Assembly: GCF_000612585.1 (NCBI RefSeq)
Contig: NZ_JFCA01000017.1
Span: forward strand, 54,445 to 118,444
Length of the DNA stretch: 64,000 nucleotides
Reading direction: 5' to 3'
Origin: Pseudomonas sp. CHM02
GTDB lineage: Bacteria > Pseudomonadota > Gammaproteobacteria > Pseudomonadales > Pseudomonadaceae
The position numbers and the translations under genes are program-made. Below the pieces are notes generated by a model. That model was not told the DNA's origin, made no database searches, and worked only from the letters and a program-made list of their open reading frames with translations. How positions within the stretch are numbered: position 1 is the stretch's first letter; each line of letters begins with the position of its first letter. Below, one piece after another: positions 1 to 8,805 of this stretch.

Positions 1-527
1 TAGGCAAGCACAAGGCCACGCCGGTGCTGATGCTCACGGCGCGCAATGATGAAACCGACCGCATCATCGGCCTGGAAATGGGCGCCGACGATTACCTGGT
101 CAAACCTTTCGCCGCCCGTGAACTGCTGGCACGTATCAACGCCGTGTTACGCCGCACGCGGATGCTGCCGCCGAACCTGGTGGTCAGCGAGACCGGACGC
201 CTGATCCGCTTCGGCCGCTGGCGCCTGGATACCACCGCCCGCCACCTGCTCGACGAAGACGGCACCCTGGTGGCCCTGAGCGGCGCCGAATACCGCCTGC
301 TGCGAGTGTTCCTCGACCACCCCCAACGCGTGCTCAACCGCGACCAGTTGCTGAACCTGACCCAAGGCCGCGACGCGGATCTGTTCGACCGCTCCATCGA
401 CCTGCTGGTGAGCCGCCTGCGCCAACGCCTGCTGGATGACGCCCGTGAACCGGCCTACATCAAGACCGTACGCAGTGAGGGCTACGTGTTCTCCCTGCCG
501 GTGGAAATCCTCGGGGCCGATCAATGA
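1..527 (+). CDS. OmpR/PhoB-family response regulator (5' end outside window)
   Basis: This is the 3' part of a two-component response regulator that would bind DNA after phosphorylation by the kinase encoded next to it. The reading frame is open from the first bases, and the receiver is entered late: the conserved LTA strand (switch Thr) and the ADDYLVKPF segment with the invariant Lys are visible. The phospho-acceptor Asp lies upstream of the window. A winged-helix effector domain follows, with FRxLLxxP-like and SxLRxRL-like signatures and the terminal hairpin TVRSEGYVF. About 70-80 N-terminal residues are missing. The stop overlaps the kinase start by ATGA (524-527), so the pair is translationally coupled. 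The family call is safe; the signal sensed is unknown. Confidence 0.95.
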   Translation, partial: GKHKATPVLMLTARNDETDRIIGLEMGADDYLVKPFAARELLARINAVLRRTRMLPPNLVVSETGRLIRFGRWRLDTTARHLLDEDGTLVALSGAEYRLLRVFLDHPQRVLNRDQLLNLTQGRDADLFDRSIDLLVSRLRQRLLDDAREPAYIKTVRSEGYVFSLPVEILGADQ

Positions 528-1828
528 AGCTACGATTTGGCTGGCCACGCACCCTGGCGTCGCAGCTGTCGCTGATCTTCCTGATCAGCCTGGTGTGCGC
601 CCATGGCTTGTCCTTCAGCGCGCAGTTCTACGAGCGCTATATCAGTGCGCGCACCGCCATGCTGGGCAACCTGGAAAACGATGTGTCCACCTCGATCGCC
701 ATTCTCGACCGTTTGCCCGCCACCGAGCGCGCCAGTTGGCTGCCGCGTCTCGACCGGCAGAATTACCGCTACCTGCTCGATGCCGGCGAAACCGGCGCGC
801 CGATGAGCAGCGACGATGCCCCCATGGCCGCCACCTCGATCGCGGACGCACTGGGCGAACACTACGCGCTGACCTTTCGTGACATCCCCGGCATGCAGAA
901 ACACTTCCAGGCGCACCTGACCCTGGCCGATGGCAGCCCGATCACCATTGATGTACGCCCCGCCGCCCTGCCCGTCGCCTATTGGCTGCCAGTGGTGCTG
1001 GTACTGCAACTGGCGCTGCTGCTCGGCTGCACCGGGTTCGCCGTGCGCCTGGCCATCCGCCCGCTGACTCGCCTGGCTCGCGCTGTAGAGACCCTCGACC
1101 CGAATGCCCACCCCACGCCGCTGGACGAAAAGGGCCCGACCGAAGTCGCGCATGCCGCCGCCGCGTTCAATGAAATGCAAAAACGCATCGCCGAATACCT
1201 CAAGGAACGCATGCAGATCCTCGCGGCGATTTCCCATGACCTGCAAACCCCGATTACCCGCATGAAGCTGCGTGCCGAATTCATGGAAGACTCCGCCGAC
1301 CGCGACAAACTCTGGAACGACCTCGGCGAAATGGAGCACCTGGTGCGCGAAGGCGTGGCCTATGCGCGTAGCGTTCATGGCGCTACCGAAGCCAGCCACC
1401 GGATCAACCTCGACGCTTTCCTCGACAGCCTGGTGTTCGACTATCAGGACATGCACAAACAGGTCAGCCTCAGTGGCAAAAGCGCGGTGGTGCTCGACAC
1501 CCGCCCTCATGCCCTGCGCCGGGTGCTGGTGAACCTGGTGGACAACGCACTGAAGTTCGCAGGCAGTGCCGAGCTGGAAGTGGGCTCGACGGCGAACGGA
1601 GAATTGTCGATCAAGGTACTGGACCGTGGGCCCGGGATCGCCGAGGACGAACTGGTGCAGGTGATGCAACCGTTTTACCGCGTGGAGAGCTCACGCAATC
1701 GCGGCACCGGTGGCACCGGGCTGGGGTTGGCGATTGCGCAGCAACTGGCGGTGGCGATAGGCGGCTCGTTGACCTTGAGCAATCGAGCGGAAGGTGGCTT
1801 GTGTGCCGAGATTCGCCTCGTGCTTTAA
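524..1828 (+). CDS. Sensor histidine kinase, OmpR-system partner
   Basis: This 434-residue inner-membrane histidine kinase should phosphorylate the upstream regulator. A transmembrane helix lies at about residues 12-30 and a periplasmic region extends to about 145. A second helix (about 150-175) leads into a HAMP linker (RPLTRLARAVETL). The H-box ISHDLQTP carries the phospho-accepting His238. The catalytic domain shows the N-box NLVDNALKFAG, the G1 box DRGPGI and the G2 box GTGLGLAIAQQL, so all catalytic parts are present. The periplasmic sensor is short (about 115 residues) and I do not recognise its fold. The start is fixed by the ATGA overlap with the regulator. It ends about 290 bp before the capsule regulators; nothing in the sequence proves that it controls them. 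Confidence 0.95.
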   Translation: MKLRFGWPRTLASQLSLIFLISLVCAHGLSFSAQFYERYISARTAMLGNLENDVSTSIAILDRLPATERASWLPRLDRQNYRYLLDAGETGAPMSSDDAPMAATSIADALGEHYALTFRDIPGMQKHFQAHLTLADGSPITIDVRPAALPVAYWLPVVLVLQLALLLGCTGFAVRLAIRPLTRLARAVETLDPNAHPTPLDEKGPTEVAHAAAAFNEMQKRIAEYLKERMQILAAISHDLQTPITRMKLRAEFMEDSADRDKLWNDLGEMEHLVREGVAYARSVHGATEASHRINLDAFLDSLVFDYQDMHKQVSLSGKSAVVLDTRPHALRRVLVNLVDNALKFAGSAELEVGSTANGELSIKVLDRGPGIAEDELVQVMQPFYRVESSRNRGTGGTGLGLAIAQQLAVAIGGSLTLSNRAEGGLCAEIRLVL

Positions 1829-2095
1829 TTTGAAGCCGGGTTAACGGCTGCACTGCAGCCTCCCGTCTAACTGATAATATCTAACCGCCTGCTGCCGCTA
1901 ACCCATTGACGTAAGATATTTATCGCACACTAAAAAACTGCACTAGCATATGTGCAACATCGTACAAACTTCTCCATATCCCCCTCTCTGCCGCGCTCCG
2001 CTACCCCGAAACAAGTGGCAAATGTTAAAATTTGTCACGTTTTGGCGGAATCAATTCGATTAGTATCTAAACGCTAGCCGCGATTGATCTGACGG

Positions 2096-2117
2096 CCTTG
2101 CATGCCGGAAAAGGGAG
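2096..2117 (+). promoter_or_regulatory. Putative RsmA/E (CsrA) binding hairpin over a Shine-Dalgarno
   Basis: Just before the regulator start at 2124, CCTT (2096-2099) can pair with AAGG (2111-2114), leaving a loop that presents GGA at 2107-2109. A second GGA (2114-2116) lies inside the Shine-Dalgarno AGGGAG (2112-2117), 6 nt before ATG. Paired GGA motifs, one in a hairpin loop and one in the SD, are the usual layout of RsmA/CsrA targets. In P. fluorescens SBW25 an autoregulated capsule activator is reported to be controlled by RsmA/E-ribosome competition. The stem is only 4 bp, so this is a reasoned prediction. Confidence 0.45.
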
Positions 2118-2123
2118 TAGGTG

Positions 2124-2852
2124 ATGCATTTTTCCAATGTCCTCGCTATTGCACGGACTCAGTCTAAATCGGAGGATTTCAGAGAGCTTATAGTTCGCAC
2201 TGTAGCGGATGATTTAAAAGTCGATACACGTTACTACGAGCAACTAATTGACACCCAGGAAAGTCACGGAAATTACCGCGCGATCATCATAGAAATCGAT
2301 ACGCCCTCGGCCAGCAATCTAACGCTGGACATAATAAGAAAAACCCGAGACAAAAACCCAGGCTGCACCATATTTGTCGTTGTCACCTTTGCCTCTACCC
2401 TGAGCAAAACAAAATACTACCTGGCGGGTGCGGATTACTGCATCAAGGTGGTAGAGACCTCCCCCGAAAAAAAGTTGAGTCTGTTTGACGCTTTTCTCCG
2501 CGAGGGCGCTCGACTGAATCGTTGTGGCCTGGTACTCGATCAGGACCGCATGTGCATTTACGGTGATGGCAAAAAGCTAGAAATCTCCTTCGTCGAGATG
2601 AAAGTATTGGAAGCGCTTATCCAGCGTCGACTGCTCAGTCATAATGAAATCGCAGCTGTCATGGGGCTGAATACCAAGTACTACGACTCCAGAGCACTGG
2701 AAAAGTCTATTAGCCGCCTGCGCAGCAAAATCAAGGCACACTACGGTGAAAATATCATTCAGAATATTCGAGGCTATGGCTACAAGCTAAGCCTGGGCCT
2801 TATTTGCGCCAGCCATTTTCAATCCGCCAAGGAGAGGTCGAATCGTGAATAG
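2124..2852 (+). CDS. Winged-helix transcriptional regulator with receiver-like N-terminus, probable capsule activator
   Basis: This is a 242-residue DNA-binding regulator. The first 125 residues resemble a response-regulator receiver (a hydrophobic strand ending in EID near residue 55, and AGADYCIKV where receivers have AGADDYLVKP), but the acidic pocket is not clearly conserved. The C-terminal 100 residues are a clear OmpR/PhoB winged helix (recognition region SRALEKSISRLRSKI, wing GYGYKLS). ATG at 2124 is preferred over GTG at 2121 because AGGGAG lies 6 nt upstream of it. The gene overlaps the next by 8 bp. By position it matches the positively autoregulated capsule activator described in SBW25 (locus 3655 as I recall it). 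Codon use is more AT-rich than in the surrounding genes. Confidence 0.8.
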   Translation: MHFSNVLAIARTQSKSEDFRELIVRTVADDLKVDTRYYEQLIDTQESHGNYRAIIIEIDTPSASNLTLDIIRKTRDKNPGCTIFVVVTFASTLSKTKYYLAGADYCIKVVETSPEKKLSLFDAFLREGARLNRCGLVLDQDRMCIYGDGKKLEISFVEMKVLEALIQRRLLSHNEIAAVMGLNTKYYDSRALEKSISRLRSKIKAHYGENIIQNIRGYGYKLSLGLICASHFQSAKERSNRE

Positions 2853-3540
2853 CGACAAAATATGCCGTGACCAACTGATGGACTTCAATCTTGCCAGGCA
2901 AGCCATCGTTGATCGCAGTCATGCACTGTGGGGCAGCGAAATAAGCATCGTGTGCCCGCACAATCATGCACGGTCTGAAAGTGCCTACAACGAGGCCTTG
3001 CAACGTATAAGCGCACGGCATAAAGCGTCCAATCCAGCGTTGAGTCATAAGTTTCTATGCATCGACCAAGCGGCCTTGATGAATGAAGATCTGCACAACA
3101 AGATTATTCAGACTGCCCGCGCTCTGGAAAAGCACAAACAACCGTTGACCCTCAGTATCAATAACCCGTTGGACGCACTTCCCGGCCCGGTTGAACGCAG
3201 GGCAATGGTCTACCAGTTATATAAGTTGAAAGACCAATGCGGCCTATCGCTGGCTTACAATAATTACAGGCTTGATACAAAACAGACCGACCTGCTGATT
3301 GACCTCGAGCTCTACGACTATATAAAAATGCCTTTTCCGGACTCCGCCCTTCGGCTGAGTCTGAATACCCGCTCCGATCTGTTCGACCGTCTCTACGACC
3401 GCATGCTAGAGCTGATCAGCGCGACGCGGGTGTGCTTCATTGCCGACACTGTCGAGTTCGCCGACAGTGCACTATTGGCTAAAAACCTGCCGTTCGAATA
3501 CTTTCAGGGCGGTTATTACTCGCCTGCTGATTACCTATAA
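2845..3540 (+). CDS. Degenerate EAL-domain protein, capsule-locus regulator
   Basis: This 231-residue protein follows the EAL fold but has lost its active site. The N-terminal LARQAIVDRSHALWGSEISI aligns with the EAL opening (ARQPIxD...GxExL), with the EAL triplet gone. The later DDFG position reads YNNY, the KxD strand reads IKMP, the AEGVE strand reads ADTVEF, and the C-terminus keeps the FEYFQGGYYSPAD signature. Without the metal and catalytic residues it cannot be a normal c-di-GMP phosphodiesterase; a ligand-sensing or protein-binding role is inferred. GTG at 2845 is supported by AAGGAG at 2829-2834. The 8-bp overlap with the upstream regulator implies coupled translation. Confidence 0.7.
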   Translation: MNSDKICRDQLMDFNLARQAIVDRSHALWGSEISIVCPHNHARSESAYNEALQRISARHKASNPALSHKFLCIDQAALMNEDLHNKIIQTARALEKHKQPLTLSINNPLDALPGPVERRAMVYQLYKLKDQCGLSLAYNNYRLDTKQTDLLIDLELYDYIKMPFPDSALRLSLNTRSDLFDRLYDRMLELISATRVCFIADTVEFADSALLAKNLPFEYFQGGYYSPADYL

Positions 3541-3571
3541 CACCTGTACCTTCCTACTCTCGGTGGACACT

Positions 3572-4231
3572 ATGAGCTCCCTCAAGAAATACGCCTTCAC
3601 GCCCACACTTCCCGCTATTGCATTGCAGGATTTTTCGCCCAATGCAGAGTTATTTCATTACGATGTAAACGCACCAACCATGACAGAAACAGGCGATAAA
3701 AAACGCGAATTCAATTCGCGCCAAGCCAGGCACAGCGATCACCCGCGACTGAATACTTATGTCATTACTCATACCATCAACTTACCCTCTTACCCTTTTA
3801 ACGCTGTGCGACAAGAATCCAGGACGCCAATGCCAAAGGATCATGACAGCGCGCCGAATAACCATGTTCATCCTCCGGAAATAAACGCCGACCGAAGTCA
3901 ACTTTACCCACAGGATTTCTGGCTGCTGACCCAGCATGACCGAATCCTGGCGAAGGGTGGCCTGCGTATTTCATTGACCGCCATTGAATCCGCACTGATA
4001 AAAAAGATGCTGCACCATGAAGAACGCGTGGTCAGTAAAGAGGAGTTGATCCGTAATATCGGGCGCGAACCCGAGTTATATCGCGGCCTGGAAATGTGCC
4101 TGAGCCGCCTGCAGGAAAAGTTCAAGCGGGCCAACGACGGGGAACGTCTGTTTCGTGCGGTAAGGAATCGGGGTTATTGCCTCACGCAGAAAATCAAGAA
4201 GCCACTCGAGCTGACTCAATCGCGCCGTTAA
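3572..4231 (+). CDS. Winged-helix (OmpR-type) DNA-binding protein
   Basis: This 219-residue protein carries an OmpR/PhoB-type winged helix in its last 100 residues (LRISLTAIESALIKKML, then LEMCLSRLQEKF as recognition helix, then NRGYCL as wing). The first 110 residues are polar, rich in Pro, His and Asn, and match no domain I know, so this is not an ordinary response regulator. The ATG at 3572 was chosen because longer versions run into the EAL-like gene; no strong ribosome site precedes it. It lies 31 nt after that gene and 244 nt before wcaJ, so a role in capsule control is inferred from position. Its AT-rich codon use matches the two genes upstream. Confidence 0.65.
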   Translation: MSSLKKYAFTPTLPAIALQDFSPNAELFHYDVNAPTMTETGDKKREFNSRQARHSDHPRLNTYVITHTINLPSYPFNAVRQESRTPMPKDHDSAPNNHVHPPEINADRSQLYPQDFWLLTQHDRILAKGGLRISLTAIESALIKKMLHHEERVVSKEELIRNIGREPELYRGLEMCLSRLQEKFKRANDGERLFRAVRNRGYCLTQKIKKPLELTQSRR

Positions 4232-4475
4232 CATAAAAAACACCACATAATTTACCATTCACCCTGCCTACTGACACACTCTTATACCTGCCTTTTTTTA
4301 ACGCCCTCTTCTAATAATAGTACGCCGACCTTGTTATAAGTCGTCAGCCAATGCCCCCTGCCGTTCATTACTATCCGTGGGTACGCGACTGCGCGTGCCT
4401 GTCGTTTTTGTGCGGTATTGCGCCGCGTGTTTAAACCCAGCCACCACGTGCGTGGTTACCACCGGGAGCAGAACT

Positions 4476-5867
4476 ATGCTGAATAATACTAGAATGCATC
4501 GCAACCTGACCCCCAAGGGTTTGACGTTCTGGGGCCAGTGGACGCTTGCATCGGGTTTGGTTGTAACATTATTGTTTATGTTGGTCTTTTTGAAGACCGG
4601 CCAACTTGAGTACAACTATCGAATCCTAGCAGCCTTTACCATACTGGCCTCGCTACCGGCTTATAGCCTGTGCGATGTTTACAGCAAGAAAGATGACTAT
4701 GGCGTAGGACTCGGGCGATTGTTCATGGGCTGGCTACTTACCGTGGGCATATTGTTTGCAGTGGGTGTCGCCTGCAATGCCAGTTCATTGTTTCCCTTGG
4801 AAATCTTACTGTTATGGGCCGCGGTCAGTTACCCACTGTTGGCACTGTGTTATATCCCTTTGCACAGCCTGTCCCGGTATTACCATCGACAACTTCATCA
4901 ACGGCACAAGTCATTGATTGTGGGCACCGGCAAACTCGCCGTCGACCTGGCCAAAACCCTCTCCCGCCAGAAGCGTTCACCCTTGGTCGGGCTGGTTGGC
5001 AGCTACGCCGATGCTGTCCACGATGCGCAACCGCAGATACTCGGTGAGTTGCCACAGTTGCCGCAATTGATCCGCCAGCATGGCATTCGCCGGCTCTACA
5101 TCACCCACTCACTGCAGGACGCCACCCACATCGAGGCGTTGTACCTCAACCTGCTGGAGATCAGCGTGGATGTGATCTGGGTACCCGACCTCAACAACAT
5201 GCTGCTGCTCAATCATTGCGTGGCCGAAGTGGATGGGCTGCCGGCGATTTTCCTCAATGAAAGCCCACTCACCAGTCGCCCCACCGCCGCCTTGAGCAAG
5301 TCATTGCTGGACAAGAGCCTGGCCTTGCTGGCCATCATCGCTCTGAGCCCGTTGTTGTTGCTGTTCGCCTTGCTCATCAAGCTCACCTCACCCGGCCCGG
5401 TGATTTTCAAGCAGGACCGGCATGGCTGGAATGGCCAGGTGATCAAGGTGTGGAAATTCCGCTCGATGCGTGTGCATGACGACCACGAGGTACGCCAGGC
5501 CAGCCGTAACGATTCGCGCATCACCCCCGTGGGCCGGTTTATCCGCCGTACCTCCATCGATGAGTTGCCGCAGCTGTTCAACGTGCTGCAGGGCGATATG
5601 GCACTGGTCGGCCCCCGCCCCCATGCGATTGCGCACAACGACTACTACTCAGGGAAGATTCACGCCTACATGGCGCGCCATCGCATCAAGCCGGGTATCA
5701 CCGGCCTGGCGCAAGTCAGTGGCTGCAGGGGCGAGACCGAGACCCTGGAGAAGATGCAGAAACGCGTGGATATCGACCTGCGTTACATCAACACCTGGTC
5801 GCTGTGGCTGGATATCAAGATCCTGATCAAGACACCGTTTACGCTGCTCTCGAAGGACATTTACTGA
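4476..5867 (+). CDS. wcaJ: Undecaprenyl-phosphate glucose phosphotransferase (WcaJ family)
   Basis: This is the initiating enzyme of the capsule repeat unit: it transfers glucose-1-phosphate (or a related hexose-1-phosphate) from a UDP-sugar to undecaprenyl phosphate at the inner membrane. At 463 residues it has the length of E. coli WcaJ. Four hydrophobic helices fill the N-terminus. A nucleotide-binding-like middle domain begins at SLIVGTGKLAVDLAKTL. The C-terminal bacterial sugar transferase domain has its membrane hairpin, the PGPVIFKQDRHG segment, KFRSM and SIDELPQLFNVLQGDMALVGPRP. The ATG at 4476 has GGGAG 7 nt upstream. It is the only capsule biosynthesis gene on the plus strand and follows directly after the three regulators. 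Confidence 0.93.
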   Translation: MLNNTRMHRNLTPKGLTFWGQWTLASGLVVTLLFMLVFLKTGQLEYNYRILAAFTILASLPAYSLCDVYSKKDDYGVGLGRLFMGWLLTVGILFAVGVACNASSLFPLEILLLWAAVSYPLLALCYIPLHSLSRYYHRQLHQRHKSLIVGTGKLAVDLAKTLSRQKRSPLVGLVGSYADAVHDAQPQILGELPQLPQLIRQHGIRRLYITHSLQDATHIEALYLNLLEISVDVIWVPDLNNMLLLNHCVAEVDGLPAIFLNESPLTSRPTAALSKSLLDKSLALLAIIALSPLLLLFALLIKLTSPGPVIFKQDRHGWNGQVIKVWKFRSMRVHDDHEVRQASRNDSRITPVGRFIRRTSIDELPQLFNVLQGDMALVGPRPHAIAHNDYYSGKIHAYMARHRIKPGITGLAQVSGCRGETETLEKMQKRVDIDLRYINTWSLWLDIKILIKTPFTLLSKDIY

Positions 5868-5884
5868 CCCTCTGGAAACGCGTT

Positions 5885-5954
5885 CGCTCGCGAAGAACGT
5901 TAACGATGACGCGGGTTGCCTGGATGCCCCTTCGTCCTCAGTTCTTCGCGAGCG
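5885..5954. repeat. REP/REPIN-type inverted repeat between convergent genes
   Basis: A perfect 14-bp inverted repeat (CGCTCGCGAAGAAC at 5885-5898 and its complement at 5941-5954) encloses 42 nt that include CGTTAACGATGACGCGG. This resembles the GCTCGCGAA/CGTTAACG REP family common in P. fluorescens. It fills the space between wcaJ and the converging gfcD gene and may act as a bidirectional transcription end. Confidence 0.75.
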
Positions 5955-5962
5955 GGCCACCC

Positions 5963-8038
5963 CTACTCGGTGATCTTGTCGATATTCTTGTAGAACAGCT
6001 CACTGTCGCGCCCATCCGTCATCGAATGCAGTGAATAAGCACGGTTCAAGCGTGCCCCGCCGTCGCGGGTCAAAGGTGCCCACACCAGATTGGCGCGGCG
6101 CATGGTCGACAGGCTCATCAGCTCATCGAAGGGAATGGACAGGTAGAGCCCCTTGTCGAAACTGCCTTCACCAAACTCCTCCTTGGAGACGTTGGTACGC
6201 GTAACCCATGCCCCGATACGCACGCCGTTGTTGAATTCCCGCGACAGGTCCAGCGTCGCGCCCCAGTCCCTGGCCAGGTAGCGGCCGACACTCAAGGCGC
6301 CCTGCAGGTTGAACGGCAGATCGGTATAGCCGGTGATATGCCCGGTCACGGTACGGTAATCACGCAGGCTGAAATCCTGCTCGAAACCGCGTTGGCGCAC
6401 GTAGTTGAGATCCGCACCCACCGCCCACCCCTTGCCCATTGGCCGGTACAGCACTTCACTGCCGACACCGGCATACATCGATTCCAGCAAACCGCCATAG
6501 ACCATGCCGTACAGGTCCTGGTCCAGGCGCTGAGCATGGTTGAGCTGGAAGGTCGGCAGGGTCACATCGGCGCTGGTCATGTATTGGCGCAGGTCGGTGC
6601 GTACCCGCGGCAAGCCGCTGGGCGCGTCGTAGGTGAAACCGTCGTAATTGTTCAACAGGTTGACGCTCAGCAAGCCACTCCACCAGGTGTTGCGGGTGAA
6701 GCGGTATTCAGCGTCGAGGTCGGCGGATATCTGGTAGAGCAAGCCATCCGGCCCACCGACGTTCTGCTTGTAGCCAAGGCCTGCGCCATAGCTGAAGGCT
6801 TTGGGAGGCTGGGTGTAGAGCACTGTCTGTGTGCGCTCGCTGGCGCGATTGACCTCGACTTGGCGGTGCAGGGTCTGCAGGTCCTGGCGGTTGTTGACCA
6901 CCTCGCGAAAGGTCGCTCGGGGCACGCTGGTTTCCTCGATCGGCATGGCATAGCGCTCGCTGACCAGGGTGAACCAGTCGATCTGGTCATTCACGCTGTT
7001 ATCCAGGATGCGACTCGCGCGCCCCACGGCCTTGGCGCTGTAGAAATAGCGCTGCTGTTCGCCATACACCAACAGCTCCGGCCCTCGCTGGGTAATGCGT
7101 TGCACGTTGTAGCCCGCATTGTCATGCAGACGCTGGGACACGGCGGCCCAGTCCACTTGGTCCATCGACGTAGCGGGCGCCTGCGACGGCAGCTTGGGCG
7201 CCGGCGGATCGTAGGTTTTCGCAGGCGCCTTGCGGCTGACGAAGTTGGTGTGCAGGGTGATGCCGAACATCGCGGTGTTGCCACGCTCCCAGGCAGCACT
7301 CACGTCGATGGAGTCGGCGACCTTGTAGACCAAGCCGAGGTTGACCGGCGAATCCTGACGAAAACTGTTGTCCCGTGGCTCGTTCTTGTAGTCGTTGCCC
7401 TCCACTTCGAGCTTGAGGCTCAGCGGCGCCCAGGGTGTCTGGTAGGCAACACCGCCAAACAGCGCGGGCCGCCCGCGAAAGTAGCCGTTGGAGAAACTGC
7501 CGGAGCCTTCGGCGGTGGGCCGTTCATTGAAGCGGTCATCCAGCGCGCCGATCGGGTTGCCGAAATCGCCGCGACTGCCCAGGTAACCCCAGGCAATGCC
7601 GGCACTGAAATCCAGATCACCGTAACGTTTGCTGGCCACCAGGTACTCGCTGGAAAACAGCCCGGTGCCACCCAGGTCCATGAGCCCCAGTGCCACTTCC
7701 GGTAGCCAGTGGCTCTCCTGATAAAGGCGCACTTTGGCATCGACGGCCTTGTCCTTGTAACTCTGGCCGCCGCTGAACGACTCGGGCCCATAGGGGCGGT
7801 TGGTGATCGCGGTGTAGCGGAAGGTGCCTTCCAGCCAGTCCAGCGGCTGCGCCGAGAAACTGTAGCGGCTGTACGGTTCGGTACGGTTGGCGTTCACGCT
7901 GAGTTCGCCGGCGGGCGCCATGCGGGCGGTGGGGGTTTGCAGCAAACCCACGCCGCCGAAATCGCTTTGGGTGTAACGGGGATCGCCGTGCACGACGCCA
8001 CAAGGCACCAGCAGCACGGCTGCAATACATAATTTCAA
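5963..8038 (-). CDS. YjbH/GfcD-type outer-membrane capsule protein
   Basis: This 691-residue exported protein belongs to the YjbH/GfcD family, large beta-rich outer-membrane proteins encoded with group 4 and colanic-acid-like capsules. It has a signal peptide (about residues 1-18, cut after VVHG), an early GGVGLLQTPTARM segment and long runs of alternating polar and aromatic residues, as in beta-barrels. The start is TTG at 8038: the sequence reads CCTTGA, so the start overlaps the gfcC stop, with GAGG 7-8 nt upstream, and no ATG competes. It ends the minus-strand gfc block. Its mechanism is not settled in the literature; assistance to polymer passage across the outer membrane is inferred. 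Confidence 0.85.
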   Translation of the reverse strand: MKLCIAAVLLVPCGVVHGDPRYTQSDFGGVGLLQTPTARMAPAGELSVNANRTEPYSRYSFSAQPLDWLEGTFRYTAITNRPYGPESFSGGQSYKDKAVDAKVRLYQESHWLPEVALGLMDLGGTGLFSSEYLVASKRYGDLDFSAGIAWGYLGSRGDFGNPIGALDDRFNERPTAEGSGSFSNGYFRGRPALFGGVAYQTPWAPLSLKLEVEGNDYKNEPRDNSFRQDSPVNLGLVYKVADSIDVSAAWERGNTAMFGITLHTNFVSRKAPAKTYDPPAPKLPSQAPATSMDQVDWAAVSQRLHDNAGYNVQRITQRGPELLVYGEQQRYFYSAKAVGRASRILDNSVNDQIDWFTLVSERYAMPIEETSVPRATFREVVNNRQDLQTLHRQVEVNRASERTQTVLYTQPPKAFSYGAGLGYKQNVGGPDGLLYQISADLDAEYRFTRNTWWSGLLSVNLLNNYDGFTYDAPSGLPRVRTDLRQYMTSADVTLPTFQLNHAQRLDQDLYGMVYGGLLESMYAGVGSEVLYRPMGKGWAVGADLNYVRQRGFEQDFSLRDYRTVTGHITGYTDLPFNLQGALSVGRYLARDWGATLDLSREFNNGVRIGAWVTRTNVSKEEFGEGSFDKGLYLSIPFDELMSLSTMRRANLVWAPLTRDGGARLNRAYSLHSMTDGRDSELFYKNIDKITE

Positions 8039-8805
8039 GGCGTGACCTCGGCCAGGGGTTGGGTGGCGAGAAACTCGGCCAATTGCTGATTCAGTTCAGG
8101 CGTGGGTGGGTCCAGATCGTCGCTACGGATCGGCACCAGCAGCGTGCTGCCGGGCGCCGGCGGCAGGCCGTCTTCGCGATTCCATGGGGCAATGCCCAGG
8201 CGCGTGACGCGGCCGTCGGGCTGGATCAGCCACAGGTAATCGGTGTCCGACTCGGTCAATGAGGGGCAGGCGCGGAGGTAGTCGCGGGCCAGTTGCAGCG
8301 ACTTGAACGCCAAGGTGCAGGCAGTGGGGACAGCGCCCAGCACGCGGACACTGTCGGGTCGCGGTGGGTAAACCAGGCGATCGCCATCGCTGACCGGCAG
8401 ATTGGCCGCAAAGCCGACCTCCACTGCCACCGGGTCGAGCATGGCCACCTGGCGGCCGGTAATCGGTAATGACAACACCTGTTGGTAGAGTCGCGCCGCA
8501 ACATCAGCGCGGTTCTCACGCCCGGCCGCCAAAGCCGCCTGGCGCAGGGTGTTCAGGTCAAACAGCACGCCGGCCTTGAGCCGCGCCTGGCGTTCGAGCA
8601 GCGGCTGGTGCAGCCAGGCCGCCCCCAGCCAATAGCCTTGGGCATCCGGTTGAGCCGCCGTGATCACGTCCAGCAAGCGCGCGTCCGGTTGTACTTGGAT
8701 CGCTCCCGGATTGCGCACCTGGCCACTGACCGTGATGGTCGCGGCCAGGCACACAGGGGCACAGCTGCATAACAGGAGCAACGCCCCGAGTCGTCGAACA
8801 GTCAT
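8035..8805 (-). CDS. GfcC/YjbG-family periplasmic capsule protein
   Basis: This 256-residue periplasmic protein belongs to the GfcC (YjbG) family found beside Wza-type exporters. A signal peptide (about residues 1-21) is followed by a SLBB-like segment, TITVSGQVRNPGAIQVQPDARLLD, the ubiquitin-like fold that GfcC shares with Wza, and then helical regions. It overlaps gfcB by 4 bp (ATGA) and the next gene by TTGA, so the three are coupled. Group 4 capsule clusters need this family for surface display; the precise function is unknown. Confidence 0.85.
   Translation of the reverse strand: MTVRRLGALLLLCSCAPVCLAATITVSGQVRNPGAIQVQPDARLLDVITAAQPDAQGYWLGAAWLHQPLLERQARLKAGVLFDLNTLRQAALAAGRENRADVAARLYQQVLSLPITGRQVAMLDPVAVEVGFAANLPVSDGDRLVYPPRPDSVRVLGAVPTACTLAFKSLQLARDYLRACPSLTESDTDYLWLIQPDGRVTRLGIAPWNREDGLPPAPGSTLLVPIRSDDLDPPTPELNQQLAEFLATQPLAEVTP

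Noticed and set aside
4381..4440. Possible JUMPstart/ops-like element (TGCGGTATTGCGCC) before wcaJ
   Set aside because: It matches the ops consensus GGCGGTAG poorly, lies upstream of wcaJ and not of the long operon, and no other JUMPstart features are present.
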